From contig SPJN01000003.1 in NCBI GenBank assembly GCA_006844605.1, positions 62,001 through 126,000 on the forward strand: a DNA stretch of 64,000 bases, written 5' to 3'. The notes under the pieces are model-generated. The model ran no database searches and was not told the DNA's origin. It worked only from the letters and a program-made list of their open reading frames with translations. This document shows positions 19,608 to 27,699 of the stretch, piece after piece (position 1 is the first letter of the stretch; every line of letters starts with the position of its first letter). The translations under genes were made by a program, and so were the position numbers. The stretch comes from Hyphomicrobiales bacterium. GTDB lineage: Bacteria > Pseudomonadota > Alphaproteobacteria > SPJN01.

Positions 19608-20039
19608 ATGGAAACCGACCCAGTAAAAAACAGCGACGCGCAGGCGATGGTTAAAGGTCCGTTGCGCTATGTTTTACTGGGAATCGGCTTTATTACCACC
19701 GGTCTTGGCATTGCAGGCTTTATTCTGCCTGTCCTTCCGGGTGTTCCGTTTTTATTGATCGCCGCCTGGGCCTTCTCGCGCAGTTCTGAACGATTTGAAA
19801 CCTGGCTAACGACACATCCCCAATTCGGGCCGATTATCAAGGATTGGCGCGCCTATCAGGTCATTCCGCCAAGGGCTAAAATCATCGCGACGACGATGAT
19901 GGGGCTAAGTCTGCTCTATTTGATTTTCGTCAGTTCGCTTGACCGCCCGATTGTTGCCACTATTGGGCTTATTCTATTGCTTGTGTCGATCTACATATGG
20001 ACCCGTCCCTCACACAGACCCAAAAATTCAAAGGGATAG
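19608..20039 (+). CDS. DUF454 (YbaN-like) inner membrane protein
   Basis: The 143-residue protein has three hydrophobic segments: about 20-45 (YVLLGIGFITTGLGIAGFILPVLPG) running into 46-60, and a pair at about 95-135. The family signature is LPGVPFLLIAAWAFSRSSERFE followed by HPQFGPIIKDW, which marks DUF454/YbaN. Function is unknown. The start codon lies 4 bp after the DUF6285 stop, so it is probably cotranscribed with the phosphotransferase gene. Confidence 0.88.
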   Translation: METDPVKNSDAQAMVKGPLRYVLLGIGFITTGLGIAGFILPVLPGVPFLLIAAWAFSRSSERFETWLTTHPQFGPIIKDWRAYQVIPPRAKIIATTMMGLSLLYLIFVSSLDRPIVATIGLILLLVSIYIWTRPSHRPKNSKG

Positions 20040-20110
20040 AAGGTTAAACAGCCATTACTCAGGCCACCATGGATCAACAGAGTAAATGTGAGTTGATAAG
20101 GAGACTGACT

Positions 20111-20875
20111 ATGACACCCCGCGCCAAAACAATCACGGCAACCAGCCGCATGAACAGCCCCCGCAATACGCTTGCCATTGGTCTGTTGACCTTGTTCACA
20201 GCCATTGCGTTGAGTGTTTTTGCATTTGCTGCAAAAGCCGCCCCGGTCGACAAGCCCGAAAAACGGATTGATGCAGAATCTGTCGTCAGCGATTCCCATA
20301 CAGCCTTGAAACAATTACTTGCAGGCAGCCAACATGGCGAAACAATCAAAGAATTGGTCAGCAAATCACGCGGTGTCATGATCTTCCCCGAATTGTTGAA
20401 GGGCGGCTTTTTCTTTGGCGGTGAAGGCGGCACAGGTGTGTTGCTGGCCCGTGCCGAAGACGGCAGTTGGTCAGACCCGGCCTTTTTCTCAACCGGGTCT
20501 CTTAGCTTTGGCCTGCAGGCCGGCGTTCAAAAAAGCCGCGGAATTGTCATCCTGATGAATGATCGTGCCTTGGTGCAGGCGCTTGATACAGAATTTGAAT
20601 TGGGCGCTGATACGTCTGTTGCGATTGGGTCAGAAGGTGCCGATAGGGAATATTCAACTACCAATTACGTCAAGGACGCCTATTACTATGCCGAAACTGA
20701 TGGGGGCCTGTATGCCGGCGTGTCACTGGAAGGTGGCGGATTTGTTGTTCGTGATGGCCTTAACCACGGCTATTACAGCGATGACAATGCCAGCCCCAAG
20801 ACAATTGTCCTTGATCGGCGTTACCGCAACTCACACTCCCAGCCCTTGGTAAGTGAGCTACGCGCCATCAAATAA
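20111..20875 (+). CDS. SYLF/Ysc84 lipid-binding domain protein, exported
   Basis: The 254-residue protein carries a SYLF (Ysc84) domain, which binds phosphoinositides in eukaryotes and has no settled role in bacteria. It opens with a basic head and a hydrophobic helix (about residues 18-40, ending AAKAAP) that looks like a signal peptide with possible cleavage after AKA. The domain follows: SKSRGVMIFPELLKGGFFFGGEGGTGVLLAR, then SLSFGLQAGVQKSRGIVILMND and YAGVSLEGGGFVVR. I chose the ATG at 20111 because AAGGAG lies 7 bases upstream; an earlier in-frame ATG is at 20069. A strong terminator follows the gene. Confidence 0.88.
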   Translation: MTPRAKTITATSRMNSPRNTLAIGLLTLFTAIALSVFAFAAKAAPVDKPEKRIDAESVVSDSHTALKQLLAGSQHGETIKELVSKSRGVMIFPELLKGGFFFGGEGGTGVLLARAEDGSWSDPAFFSTGSLSFGLQAGVQKSRGIVILMNDRALVQALDTEFELGADTSVAIGSEGADREYSTTNYVKDAYYYAETDGGLYAGVSLEGGGFVVRDGLNHGYYSDDNASPKTIVLDRRYRNSHSQPLVSELRAIK

Positions 20876-20901
20876 AATCATTTCAGTGGCAACGGCAATG
20901 G

Positions 20902-20933
20902 AAAGCCCCGCGCTAGGCACGCGGGGCTTTTTT
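20902..20933 (+). terminator. Rho-independent terminator after the SYLF gene
   Basis: An 11 bp perfect stem (AAAGCCCCGCG with CGCGGGGCTTT) encloses a 7-base loop and runs into a T-tract at 20928-20933. It lies 26 bp after the SYLF stop and before the convergent MarR gene, closing the phosphotransferase-DUF6285-DUF454-SYLF unit. Confidence 0.92.
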
Positions 20934-20962
20934 GTCTGTCGAAAATGGTGTTGTTGACGGTC

Positions 20963-21472
20963 TTATTCAAAATCGACGCTGGCCGAACTGCCCATATTGC
21001 CACGCATCGTCAGCAATAGATCGATCAATCGATCACGATCCTCATTAGACATGCCGACCAGTGCCTGCTGATACATGTCGACCACAGCCCCAACCAACTC
21101 CGGCCCATGGGGCAGCATTTTTTCAGTCAGATAGACCCGTTTGGCGCGCCTGTCCGTTTCGTCAGGGCGACGCTCGATCCAGCCGGTATCTTCCAGCTTA
21201 TCAAGTACGCGGCCCAATGGCGCCTTTTCCAAATCAACCTGACGGGCCAACTCTGTCTGAATCTGCCCATCTTCGCGATACAGATAGCCAAGCACCCGCC
21301 AATGGGTGTGTGTCAGGCCCAAATGCTTCAATCTACGGGCGAAATCGGATCGGAAAATCCGGGCCAAATCCAGAACCAACAGGGCAAGAGACCGATCAGG
21401 GTCTTTTGTTTCGGGTAATTCGTCCAGAACCAGCCGTTCTGGCGAATCAAATACTTTTGATTGAGTCGTCAT
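20963..21472 (-). CDS. MarR family transcriptional regulator
   Basis: This 169-residue protein is a winged-helix repressor of the MarR type. The DNA-binding part runs THWRVLGYLYREDGQIQTELARQVDLEKAPLGRVLDKLEDTGWIERRPDETDRRAK in sense, with the wing arginines ERRPDETDRRAKRVYLT intact. Long helices at both ends would form the dimer. I prefer the ATG at 21472; a longer frame opens at 21535. No obvious target gene is adjacent apart from the convergent SYLF gene and the tRNA, so self-regulation through the inverted repeat at 21494-21509 is the simplest guess. Confidence 0.9.
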   Translation of the reverse strand: MTTQSKVFDSPERLVLDELPETKDPDRSLALLVLDLARIFRSDFARRLKHLGLTHTHWRVLGYLYREDGQIQTELARQVDLEKAPLGRVLDKLEDTGWIERRPDETDRRAKRVYLTEKMLPHGPELVGAVVDMYQQALVGMSNEDRDRLIDLLLTMRGNMGSSASVDFE

Positions 21473-21493
21473 GTCATGAGTATTGCCATATAT

Positions 21494-21509
21494 AGTATCA
21501 AAAGACACT
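21494..21509. promoter_or_regulatory. Candidate operator for the MarR regulator
   Basis: An inverted repeat AGTATC-AAAA-GACACT, with one mismatch between the 6 bp arms, lies 22 bp upstream of the MarR start codon. The size and position suit a MarR dimer site overlapping the promoter. Binding is inferred only. Confidence 0.35.
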
Positions 21510-21602
21510 GTTTCTTTTGCGTTTTCTTGACCCAATTATTACCCCACTGCAAACCGCGACAATAAGGCAACCAAAACAATGCTATGCCCCGTTCCGAGGC
21601 GC

Positions 21603-21631
21603 TTGACCCGTACCGCATCGCTGCCTATTGT
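21603..21631 (+). promoter_or_regulatory. Probable sigma-70 type promoter of tRNA-Lys
   Basis: TTGACC (21603-21608) and TATTGT (21626-21631) are separated by exactly 17 bases. The -35 box matches the consensus at five of six positions and the -10 box at four of six. Transcription would begin near 21638, about 50 bases before the tRNA, leaving a short 5' leader for processing. Confidence 0.5.
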
Positions 21632-21686
21632 CCGCCCACTCTGATGACGCGAGTCACTGACGAGCGAGCAGAGTTTTTCCTTGGAC

Positions 21687-21762
21687 GGGCCCATAGCTCA
21701 GTTGGTAGAGCAACTGACTTTTAATCAGTAGGTCCCAGGTTCGAATCCTGGTGGGCTCACCA
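21687..21762 (+). tRNA. tRNA-Lys, anticodon UUU
   Basis: This 76-base sequence folds as a complete cloverleaf. The acceptor stem is GGGCCCA paired with TGGGCTC (one G-U pair). The D-arm contains AGCTCAGTTGGTAGAGC, and the anticodon stem ACTGA/TCAGT holds the loop CTTTTAA with anticodon TTT. The T-arm is CCAGG-TTCGAAT-CCTGG. The discriminator is A, and the terminal CCA is encoded. The flanks TTCCTTGG and CCAAGGAA are complementary and would lengthen the acceptor stem in the precursor. Confidence 0.97.
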
Positions 21763-21872
21763 AGGAAACCAATTTTCCCTAAATCCGCGCTTTACCCAAT
21801 CCCATCAATTGTCGATGGGTACGTGCGCGCCTATACTCGCCCCACACATCACAAAAAGGGCAGAGGATTTCC

Positions 21873-22772
21873 ATGACAATTGACGCGTTACGTACCCCCG
21901 AAGAGCGGTTTGCCATGTTGCCCGCCTTTCCTTATGACCCCGCATATACAGACACGCTTGATGGCTATGACGGTCTACGCATGGCCTATATCGACGAAGG
22001 GCCGCAAGATGCCGAAACCACCTTTCTTTGTCTGCATGGGGAACCAAGCTGGAGCTATCTTTACCGCAAGATGATCCCCCACTTTCTTGAAGGTGGCCAT
22101 CGCGTTATCGCCCCTGACTTGTTTGGGTTCGGGCGGTCTGACAAGCCGGTGAACGATGCTGACTATACCTTCCATTTTCATCGCAACAGCCTGATGCGCC
22201 TGATTGAACAGCTGGACCTACAAAACATCATACTGGTCTGTCAGGACTGGGGCGGCATCTTGGGCCTGACATTGCCTATGGACATGCAGTCCCGCTTCAA
22301 GGGCGCCCTTGTAATGAATACCGGTTTACCTGTAGGTGCACCGCCGTCTGACGGTTTTTTGTTCTGGAAAAATTTCTGCGCAACGGCACCGGAAATTCCA
22401 GCCGGGTCGTTGATTATCGGCGATGCGCAAAACACCAACCTGTATGATTGCATCGCCTATGATGCACCCTTCCCCGATGATCGGTACAAAGCAGGCGTTC
22501 GTCGTTTTCCCCAGCTTGTACCTGTCGAGGCGGGCATGGACGGCGTTGAAGAATGCAAACGCGCCCGCGCCTTCTTTGCGAATGATTGGCAGGGGATGAG
22601 CTTTATTGCCGTTGGACTGCGCGATATTGTTTTGGGCGAAGATGTCATGACGGAACTGCATGGCCTATTCAAAAACGCACCGCCCTTGATGAAAGTGCCA
22701 AATGGTGGTCATTTCGTACAAGAACATGGGGAGGAGATTGCAATAGCGGCCCTCGCCCATTTTGGAATATAG
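21873..22772 (+). CDS. Haloalkane dehalogenase (alpha/beta hydrolase)
   Basis: The 299-residue enzyme would split carbon-halogen bonds with water to give an alcohol and halide. The catalytic set of haloalkane dehalogenase subfamily I (DhlA-like) is complete: nucleophile Asp125 in VCQDWGG, base His280 in NGGHFVQEHGE and acid Asp251 in GLRDIVLGEDVM. Trp126 and Trp165 (FLFWKNF) stand where DhlA uses Trp125 and Trp175 to hold the halide. The oxyanion loop is HGEPSWSYLYR. No signal peptide is present. A TauD-type dioxygenase gene follows closely. The natural substrate is unknown, and some relatives have little activity on common halides. Confidence 0.9.
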   Translation: MTIDALRTPEERFAMLPAFPYDPAYTDTLDGYDGLRMAYIDEGPQDAETTFLCLHGEPSWSYLYRKMIPHFLEGGHRVIAPDLFGFGRSDKPVNDADYTFHFHRNSLMRLIEQLDLQNIILVCQDWGGILGLTLPMDMQSRFKGALVMNTGLPVGAPPSDGFLFWKNFCATAPEIPAGSLIIGDAQNTNLYDCIAYDAPFPDDRYKAGVRRFPQLVPVEAGMDGVEECKRARAFFANDWQGMSFIAVGLRDIVLGEDVMTELHGLFKNAPPLMKVPNGGHFVQEHGEEIAIAALAHFGI

Positions 22773-22791
22773 CACAGCCAATGGGGGCACC

Positions 22792-23652
22792 ATGATCACT
22801 GTAACACCATCCGGCCAAGCCTGCGGCGCTGCGGTAACAGGCATCGACCTGTCAAAACCCCTTGATCTGGATCAAATCGCGGCCATCCGTTCTGCGTGGC
22901 TGGAACATCATGTTCTTGCCTTTCCTGATCAAGACCTGTCCGACGATGACCTTGAACGCTTCACCCTGTATTTCGGGCCATTTGGCGATGACCCGTTTAT
23001 CGCCCCGGTTGAAGGACGCAAACATATCATCGCGATTGAACGGGCTGCGGATGAACAGGCGCCCGTCTTTGCAGAAGTGTGGCACACTGATTGGAGCTTT
23101 CAGGCATTTCCCCCTGACGGCACCTGCCTTTACGGCATCAAAATTCCCCCGGTCGGTGGCGATACGCTTTTTATCAATCAGCATAAAGTGTTGGCCGAAA
23201 TGCCGGACACGCTTCGTCAAAAACTTGACGGGTTGATTGCCATTCATTCGGCGCGCGGTGGCTATTCCAAAGAAGGTGCCTATGGCGAAAACGAAACCAC
23301 CGAAAAAATGACCATGACCTTTTTACCGTCTGACGATGCCAAGGCCACACAGACACACCCGCTGATCCGCCCGCATCCTGAAACCGGACAGCTGTGCATA
23401 TTCGGTGCTATTGGCTACATCATTGGCATTGAAGGGATGGATGAGGATACCGCCCGCGCGCTTTTGCTGGAGCTGTATCAATTGCAAACGCAGGAACAGT
23501 TCCAGTACCGCCACAAATGGCAGGCCGGTACGTTGTTGATGTGGGACAACCGTTCTGTGTTGCACAGCGCAAGCAGCGGTTATGACGGCCATCACCGTCT
23601 GTTACATCGCACCACAATCGGGTGTCACAACAGGCCGGATAAAGCCGCCTGA
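22792..23652 (+). CDS. TauD/TfdA family Fe(II)/2-oxoglutarate dioxygenase
   Basis: The 286-residue protein is an iron- and 2-oxoglutarate-dependent oxygenase of the TauD/TfdA type. Metal ligands are His98 and Asp100 in VWHTDWSF and the distal His in RSVLHSASS. The 2-oxoglutarate arginine is in HHRLLHRTTI. The N-terminal TGIDLSKPLDLDQIAAIR is typical of the family. I prefer the ATG at 22792, preceded by GGGGG; an in-frame ATG at 22762 would overlap the dehalogenase gene by 11 bp. TauD-type enzymes oxidise a wide range of small acids, and nothing visible fixes the substrate. Being in one unit with a dehalogenase suggests a shared catabolic role. Confidence 0.9.
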   Translation: MITVTPSGQACGAAVTGIDLSKPLDLDQIAAIRSAWLEHHVLAFPDQDLSDDDLERFTLYFGPFGDDPFIAPVEGRKHIIAIERAADEQAPVFAEVWHTDWSFQAFPPDGTCLYGIKIPPVGGDTLFINQHKVLAEMPDTLRQKLDGLIAIHSARGGYSKEGAYGENETTEKMTMTFLPSDDAKATQTHPLIRPHPETGQLCIFGAIGYIIGIEGMDEDTARALLLELYQLQTQEQFQYRHKWQAGTLLMWDNRSVLHSASSGYDGHHRLLHRTTIGCHNRPDKAA

Positions 23653-23661
23653 CAATCTCAG

Positions 23662-24789
23662 CTAAAGCGGATCGATGTCGCCTGCGGCTTGCTCAACCTC
23701 GAACGATTTTTGGAACGCCGTGAAAGTCCCGGCACCGATTGCCGCGCGCATACCCGCCATCAATTGTTGATAGTAATGCAAATTATGTGCCGTGATCAGT
23801 GTATGAACCAGCAACTCCCCTGCCTTGTGCAAGTGATGCAGATAGGCACGTGAATAGGACCGACAGGCCACACAAGCGCATTGTTCGTCCAGTGGCCGGG
23901 GGTCTTCCCTATGGCGAGCATTCTTTAGATTAATGGCACCACGCCGGGTAAATGCATGGGCGCGACGGGCATTCCGCGTCGGCAATACACAGTCAAACAT
24001 ATCGATACCGCGCGCGACGGCCCCAACCAGATCATGGGGCGTGCCAACCCCCATCAAATAGCGTGGCTTGTCATCGGGCAGCATTGGCACAGTGAAATCA
24101 AGCGTATCAAACATCTCTGCTTGGCCCTCCCCCACGGCGAGGCCACCAACCGCATAGCCGTCAAACCCGACATCCAGCAATGCATCGACAGACACCTTGC
24201 GTAAATCTTCAAAAACACTGCCCTGTACAATACCAAACAGGCCCTGACGGTCCGGCGTGCCGAAGGCATCCTTTGACCGTTTTGCCCAGCGCATGGACAA
24301 TTCCATCGATTCTTTGGCAACCTGATGGGTGGCCGGATAAGGCGTGCATTCATCAAACGCCATCACAATGTCAGACCCCAGTTTATGTTGGATCGTCATG
24401 CTGGTTTCAGGGGACAACATATGCTTGGACCCGTCAATATGGCTTTGAAAGCTGACGCCTTCTTCAGTGATTTTGCGTAACGCAGCCAACGACATAACCT
24501 GAAAACCGCCACTATCCGTCAATATGGGCCGAGGCCAATTCATAAAGTGGTGCAGGCCACCGAACCGTTCAATCAAATCAGCGCCCGGGCGCAACATCAG
24601 ATGATAGGTGTTCCCCAACAGAATATCGGCACCTGTGGCGCGCACCTGTTCGGGCAACATTGCCTTGACCGTTCCTTGCGTGCCCACGGGCATAAAGGCT
24701 GGCGTGCGAATAGTGCCGCGCGTTGTACGCACCGCGCCAAGACGGGCATTGCCATCACTGGCCTTCACTGAAAATTGAATTGCGCTCAT
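23662..24789 (-). CDS. tgt: tRNA-guanine (queuine/preQ1) transglycosylase Tgt
   Basis: Tgt swaps guanine 34 for preQ1 in tRNAs with GUN anticodons, a step in queuosine synthesis. The 375-residue protein has the base Asp92 in [11 protein letters not shown], the nucleophile Asp266 in [15 protein letters not shown] and the zinc site Cys304, Cys306, Cys309 in [17 protein letters not shown] plus a later His. It follows queA on the same strand after 6 bp, so both queuosine steps are made together. Confidence 0.97.
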   Translation of the reverse strand: MSAIQFSVKASDGNARLGAVRTTRGTIRTPAFMPVGTQGTVKAMLPEQVRATGADILLGNTYHLMLRPGADLIERFGGLHHFMNWPRPILTDSGGFQVMSLAALRKITEEGVSFQSHIDGSKHMLSPETSMTIQHKLGSDIVMAFDECTPYPATHQVAKESMELSMRWAKRSKDAFGTPDRQGLFGIVQGSVFEDLRKVSVDALLDVGFDGYAVGGLAVGEGQAEMFDTLDFTVPMLPDDKPRYLMGVGTPHDLVGAVARGIDMFDCVLPTRNARRAHAFTRRGAINLKNARHREDPRPLDEQCACVACRSYSRAYLHHLHKAGELLVHTLITAHNLHYYQQLMAGMRAAIGAGTFTAFQKSFEVEQAAGDIDPL

Positions 24790-24795
24790 ATAATC

Positions 24796-25893
24796 TTATG
24801 CGCCTGTCTGGTCTGCCAAATCAAGCAGGCAGGCATCCCCATAGGAATAAAAACGATAATGGGCATGAATGGCGTGGGCATAGGCCGCCTGCATTCTGTC
24901 CAACCCGGAAAAGGCACTGACCAACATAAACAGCGTGGAGCGTGGCAGATGAAAATTCGTCATCAACCGATCAGCAATGCGAAATTGAAACCCCGGCGTC
25001 ATGAAAATGTCTGTTTCACCGCTCCACTGCGCTAACGGCGCATCAACACCGGGATCATCGCCGCCCCAATTACGCGCCGCACTTTCCAAAAGGCGTAACG
25101 ATGTGGTACCAACAGGTACAACCTTGCCGCCGCGCGCTTTTGTTTCATTTATCGCCTGCGCTGCCTGTTCGGAGACGATGCCCCATTCCGCATGCATTAA
25201 GTGATCTTCGGTATTGTCAGCCTTTACCGGCAAAAAAGTCCCCGCCCCGACATGCAATGTAACGCGGGTTGAATTGATCCCCCTAGCGGCCAAGCCTGCC
25301 AGTAATTCATCCGTGAAATGCAACCCTGCCGTTGGTGCAGCGACTGAGCCTTTCTCATCTGCAAACCGTGTCTGATAATCATCACGATCTTGGTCATCAA
25401 CCTGACGCTTGCTGGCAATATAGGGAGGCAACGGCATTTCACCCACGCCTTCAATTGCGCTGAACAGTGCATCACCCGCGCGATCGAAAGTAAAGGTAAC
25501 CAATCCCTGATCTGCTTTTTCGGTAACCTCGGCCTTCAGGTCGTCACCAAATGTGACCTGATCCCCCACCGCCAGCTTTTTCGCACCCTTTACGAATGCC
25601 TGCCAAGCTGAAGGGCCATCCTGTTTGTGCAATGTCAATTCAACAGCAGCCCCACCAGTCGCTTGTGCGGACCGGGCCGCGCGCAAGCCAAAAAGGCGAG
25701 CCGGGATCACCTTCGTATCGTTAAAGATAAGCAGATCGCCCGGTGCCAGCAAATCAGGCAAGGCACCGACAGTATGGTCTTCAAAATCGCCTGAAGCAGC
25801 CACATGCAATAATCGCGCCGCCTCCCGCGGGGTAGCGGGGCGCAGCGCGATTAGATCTTGCGGCAGATCAAAGTCGAATTGATCGACACGCAT
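24796..25893 (-). CDS. queA: S-adenosylmethionine:tRNA ribosyltransferase-isomerase QueA
   Basis: QueA adds a ribosyl group from S-adenosylmethionine to preQ1 in tRNA, giving epoxyqueuosine. The 365-residue protein begins with the family pattern [17 protein letters not shown], then [15 protein letters not shown], and contains [27 protein letters not shown] and [18 protein letters not shown]. It is full length. The gene lies between the cyclophilin pair and tgt, all on one strand. Confidence 0.97.
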   Translation of the reverse strand: MRVDQFDFDLPQDLIALRPATPREAARLLHVAASGDFEDHTVGALPDLLAPGDLLIFNDTKVIPARLFGLRAARSAQATGGAAVELTLHKQDGPSAWQAFVKGAKKLAVGDQVTFGDDLKAEVTEKADQGLVTFTFDRAGDALFSAIEGVGEMPLPPYIASKRQVDDQDRDDYQTRFADEKGSVAAPTAGLHFTDELLAGLAARGINSTRVTLHVGAGTFLPVKADNTEDHLMHAEWGIVSEQAAQAINETKARGGKVVPVGTTSLRLLESAARNWGGDDPGVDAPLAQWSGETDIFMTPGFQFRIADRLMTNFHLPRSTLFMLVSAFSGLDRMQAAYAHAIHAHYRFYSYGDACLLDLADQTGA

Positions 25894-25916
25894 CAGCTAA
25901 ACAGCCAACAAGACGC

Positions 25917-26390
25917 TTAGGCGTCTGCGGCGACCTTCATGCTGATGATTTTGTCAGGGTCTGTCACCGTGCCATTGGCACCGCCACCCTTTGTGATGGA
26001 ATGAACATGCGTCATGCCATCTGTAACCTGCCCCCAAACTGTGTACTGGCCATCCAAATGCGGCGCAGGTTCAAAACAAATAAAGAATTGCGAATCTGCA
26101 CTGTCAGGGTGACCGGCGCGCGCCATTGAACATGTGCCTTCGACATGAGATTCACGAGAAAATTCGGCAGGCAGGTTCTGACCGCTACCGCCGGTGCCAT
26201 TGCCATCCGGGCAACCGCCCTGCGCCATAAAGCCGGGGATAACGCGGTGGAAGTTCAGGCCATCATAATAACCTTGGCGCGCCAGTTCCTTGATCCGGCT
26301 CACATGCTGGGGCGCAAGATCGGGGCGCAATGCAATTGTGACCGTACCGTCCTTAAGTTCCAGCAATAATGTGTTTTCAAGATCAGACAT
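25917..26390 (-). CDS. Peptidyl-prolyl isomerase, cyclophilin type, cytoplasmic
   Basis: This 157-residue cyclophilin speeds cis-trans isomerisation of peptide bonds before proline. It has the core FHRVIPGFMAQGGCPDGNGTGGSG and MARAGHPDSADSQFFICF, with the active-site Arg in FHRVIPGFM intact. No signal peptide is visible, so it is cytoplasmic, unlike the gene just upstream. The two genes share a 23-base identical stretch at 26074-26096 and 26692-26714, evidence of tandem duplication. Confidence 0.94.
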   Translation of the reverse strand: MSDLENTLLLELKDGTVTIALRPDLAPQHVSRIKELARQGYYDGLNFHRVIPGFMAQGGCPDGNGTGGSGQNLPAEFSRESHVEGTCSMARAGHPDSADSQFFICFEPAPHLDGQYTVWGQVTDGMTHVHSITKGGGANGTVTDPDKIISMKVAADA

Positions 26391-26468
26391 GAAGTTTCCT
26401 TCCTTGGAATTTGTTCTGTAAATGATGGGGCCACGGTATCGCAGCCACCTTTGATCAATCAGGACAAC

Positions 26469-27101
26469 CTATCTTTCATAGGGTCCTTTATATCCTTTCG
26501 GCAATTTGCGCGGCAGCTCGACCGTGCCGTCTTCGACATCGGCTGCAACACGCATGGCGACGATGCGATCAGCATCCGGGCCAACTGTGCCGCCGCTGCC
26601 TTTGCCTTTCTTAATGGCATCAATATGATGCATGCCATCAACCACCCGCCCCCAAACAGTATACTGCCCGTTCAAATGACGGGCGGGGCCGAAACAAATA
26701 AAGAATTGCGAATCCGCACTGTCGGGATCATTGGCACGCGCCATAGACACCGTACCGCGCAAGTGACGGGCGCGCGAAAATTCAGCCGGAAGATTGACGC
26801 CCGACCCACCGGTACCATCACCATAGGGGTCACCAGTCTGCGCCATAAATCCGGGGATCACACGATGAAACTTAATCCCATCATAAAAATTAGCGCGCAC
26901 CAATTCCTTGATCCGTTCCACATGTTTGGGGGCAAGGTCCGGGCGCATGGCAATCACGACCCGGCCTGTTTTAAGTTGCAGATAGAGCGTGTTTTCAAGA
27001 TCAAGCGCATCCAAATTTGCGGCCTGCGCCGGTGCGCCAGAAACCATAGCGACCAATGCAACCAACAACGCTGCCAATTGAACTTTCAAACGCTTCAACA
27101 T
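26469..27101 (-). CDS. Peptidyl-prolyl isomerase, cyclophilin type, exported
   Basis: This 210-residue cyclophilin has a clear signal peptide: a basic head, a hydrophobic core and GAPAQA before ANLDALD, so it should act in the periplasm. Core motifs are FHRVIPGFMAQTGDPYGDG and MARANDPDSADSQFFICF. I chose the ATG at 27101, one base after the coaD stop, with AGGTGAG seven bases before it; a GTG at 27113 is the other choice. Paired exported and cytoplasmic cyclophilins after coaD are common in this class. Confidence 0.94.
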   Translation of the reverse strand: MLKRLKVQLAALLVALVAMVSGAPAQAANLDALDLENTLYLQLKTGRVVIAMRPDLAPKHVERIKELVRANFYDGIKFHRVIPGFMAQTGDPYGDGTGGSGVNLPAEFSRARHLRGTVSMARANDPDSADSQFFICFGPARHLNGQYTVWGRVVDGMHHIDAIKKGKGSGGTVGPDADRIVAMRVAADVEDGTVELPRKLPKGYKGPYER

Positions 27102-27102
27102 G

Positions 27103-27606
27103 CTATTTCTCACCTAGTTTTTCGCTTAGGGCAGTGACAATCGCCGGCGGTACAAATGCGGAGACATCACCACCGAGTTTGGCAATCTCTTTCACAAGAC
27201 GCGACGCGATGGCCTGATGGCCCGGTTCCGCCATGAAGAATACGGTTTCGATATCCGCATTCAGCTTTTGGTTCATGCCAACCATCTGAAATTCATATTC
27301 AAAGTCAGCAACCGCTCGCAACCCACGAATAATTACTTGCGCGTCCAAGTCTTCGGCGAATTTCATCAGCAGCCCTTCAAAAGGGACCGCACGAATGACG
27401 CCATAGCCTTCCTGATCCGACAAATAGGCCGTTTCAGACATGACCATTTCCACACGCTCTTCCAACGTGAACATGGGACCCTTGTCGCGATTGATTGCAA
27501 CGCCGACAATTAGTTCATCCACCAATTTGGCGGCACGTTTAATTATGTCGACATGGCCGTTCGTAATAGGATCGAACGTGCCTGGATAAAGACCGATGCG
27601 CTTCAA
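27103..27606 (-). CDS. coaD: Phosphopantetheine adenylyltransferase CoaD
   Basis: CoaD makes dephospho-CoA from phosphopantetheine and ATP, the fourth step of coenzyme A synthesis. The 167-residue protein has the nucleotidyl-transferase motif GTFDPITNGH (9-18) with His18, the middle motif RGLRAVADFEYEFQM and the late ASRLVKEIAKLGG stretch. It lies after gyrA on the same strand with a 93 bp gap and just before the exported cyclophilin. Confidence 0.97.
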   Translation of the reverse strand: MKRIGLYPGTFDPITNGHVDIIKRAAKLVDELIVGVAINRDKGPMFTLEERVEMVMSETAYLSDQEGYGVIRAVPFEGLLMKFAEDLDAQVIIRGLRAVADFEYEFQMVGMNQKLNADIETVFFMAEPGHQAIASRLVKEIAKLGGDVSAFVPPAIVTALSEKLGEK

Positions 27607-27699
27607 TTGCCTGATCCTTCTGCTGGACTGAATTCGTTAGGCCGGGTTTTAGCGAGTTCTGCGGCGCTTTACCAGCCCTAGCTACAAAGTAACAGGGCC

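Noticed and set aside
21763..21780. tRNA-Lys terminator (GGAAA/TTTCC)
   Set aside because: The 5 bp AT-rich stem is too weak and has no following T-run; termination may occur elsewhere.
21687..21800. Genomic island attachment site at tRNA-Lys
   Set aside because: No integrase and no second copy of the tRNA 3' end is visible in the window; only two accessory-looking genes follow.
27607..27699. Terminator between gyrA and coaD
   Set aside because: Only a 5 bp GCCCT/AGGGC pairing with a long loop is present and no T-run follows.
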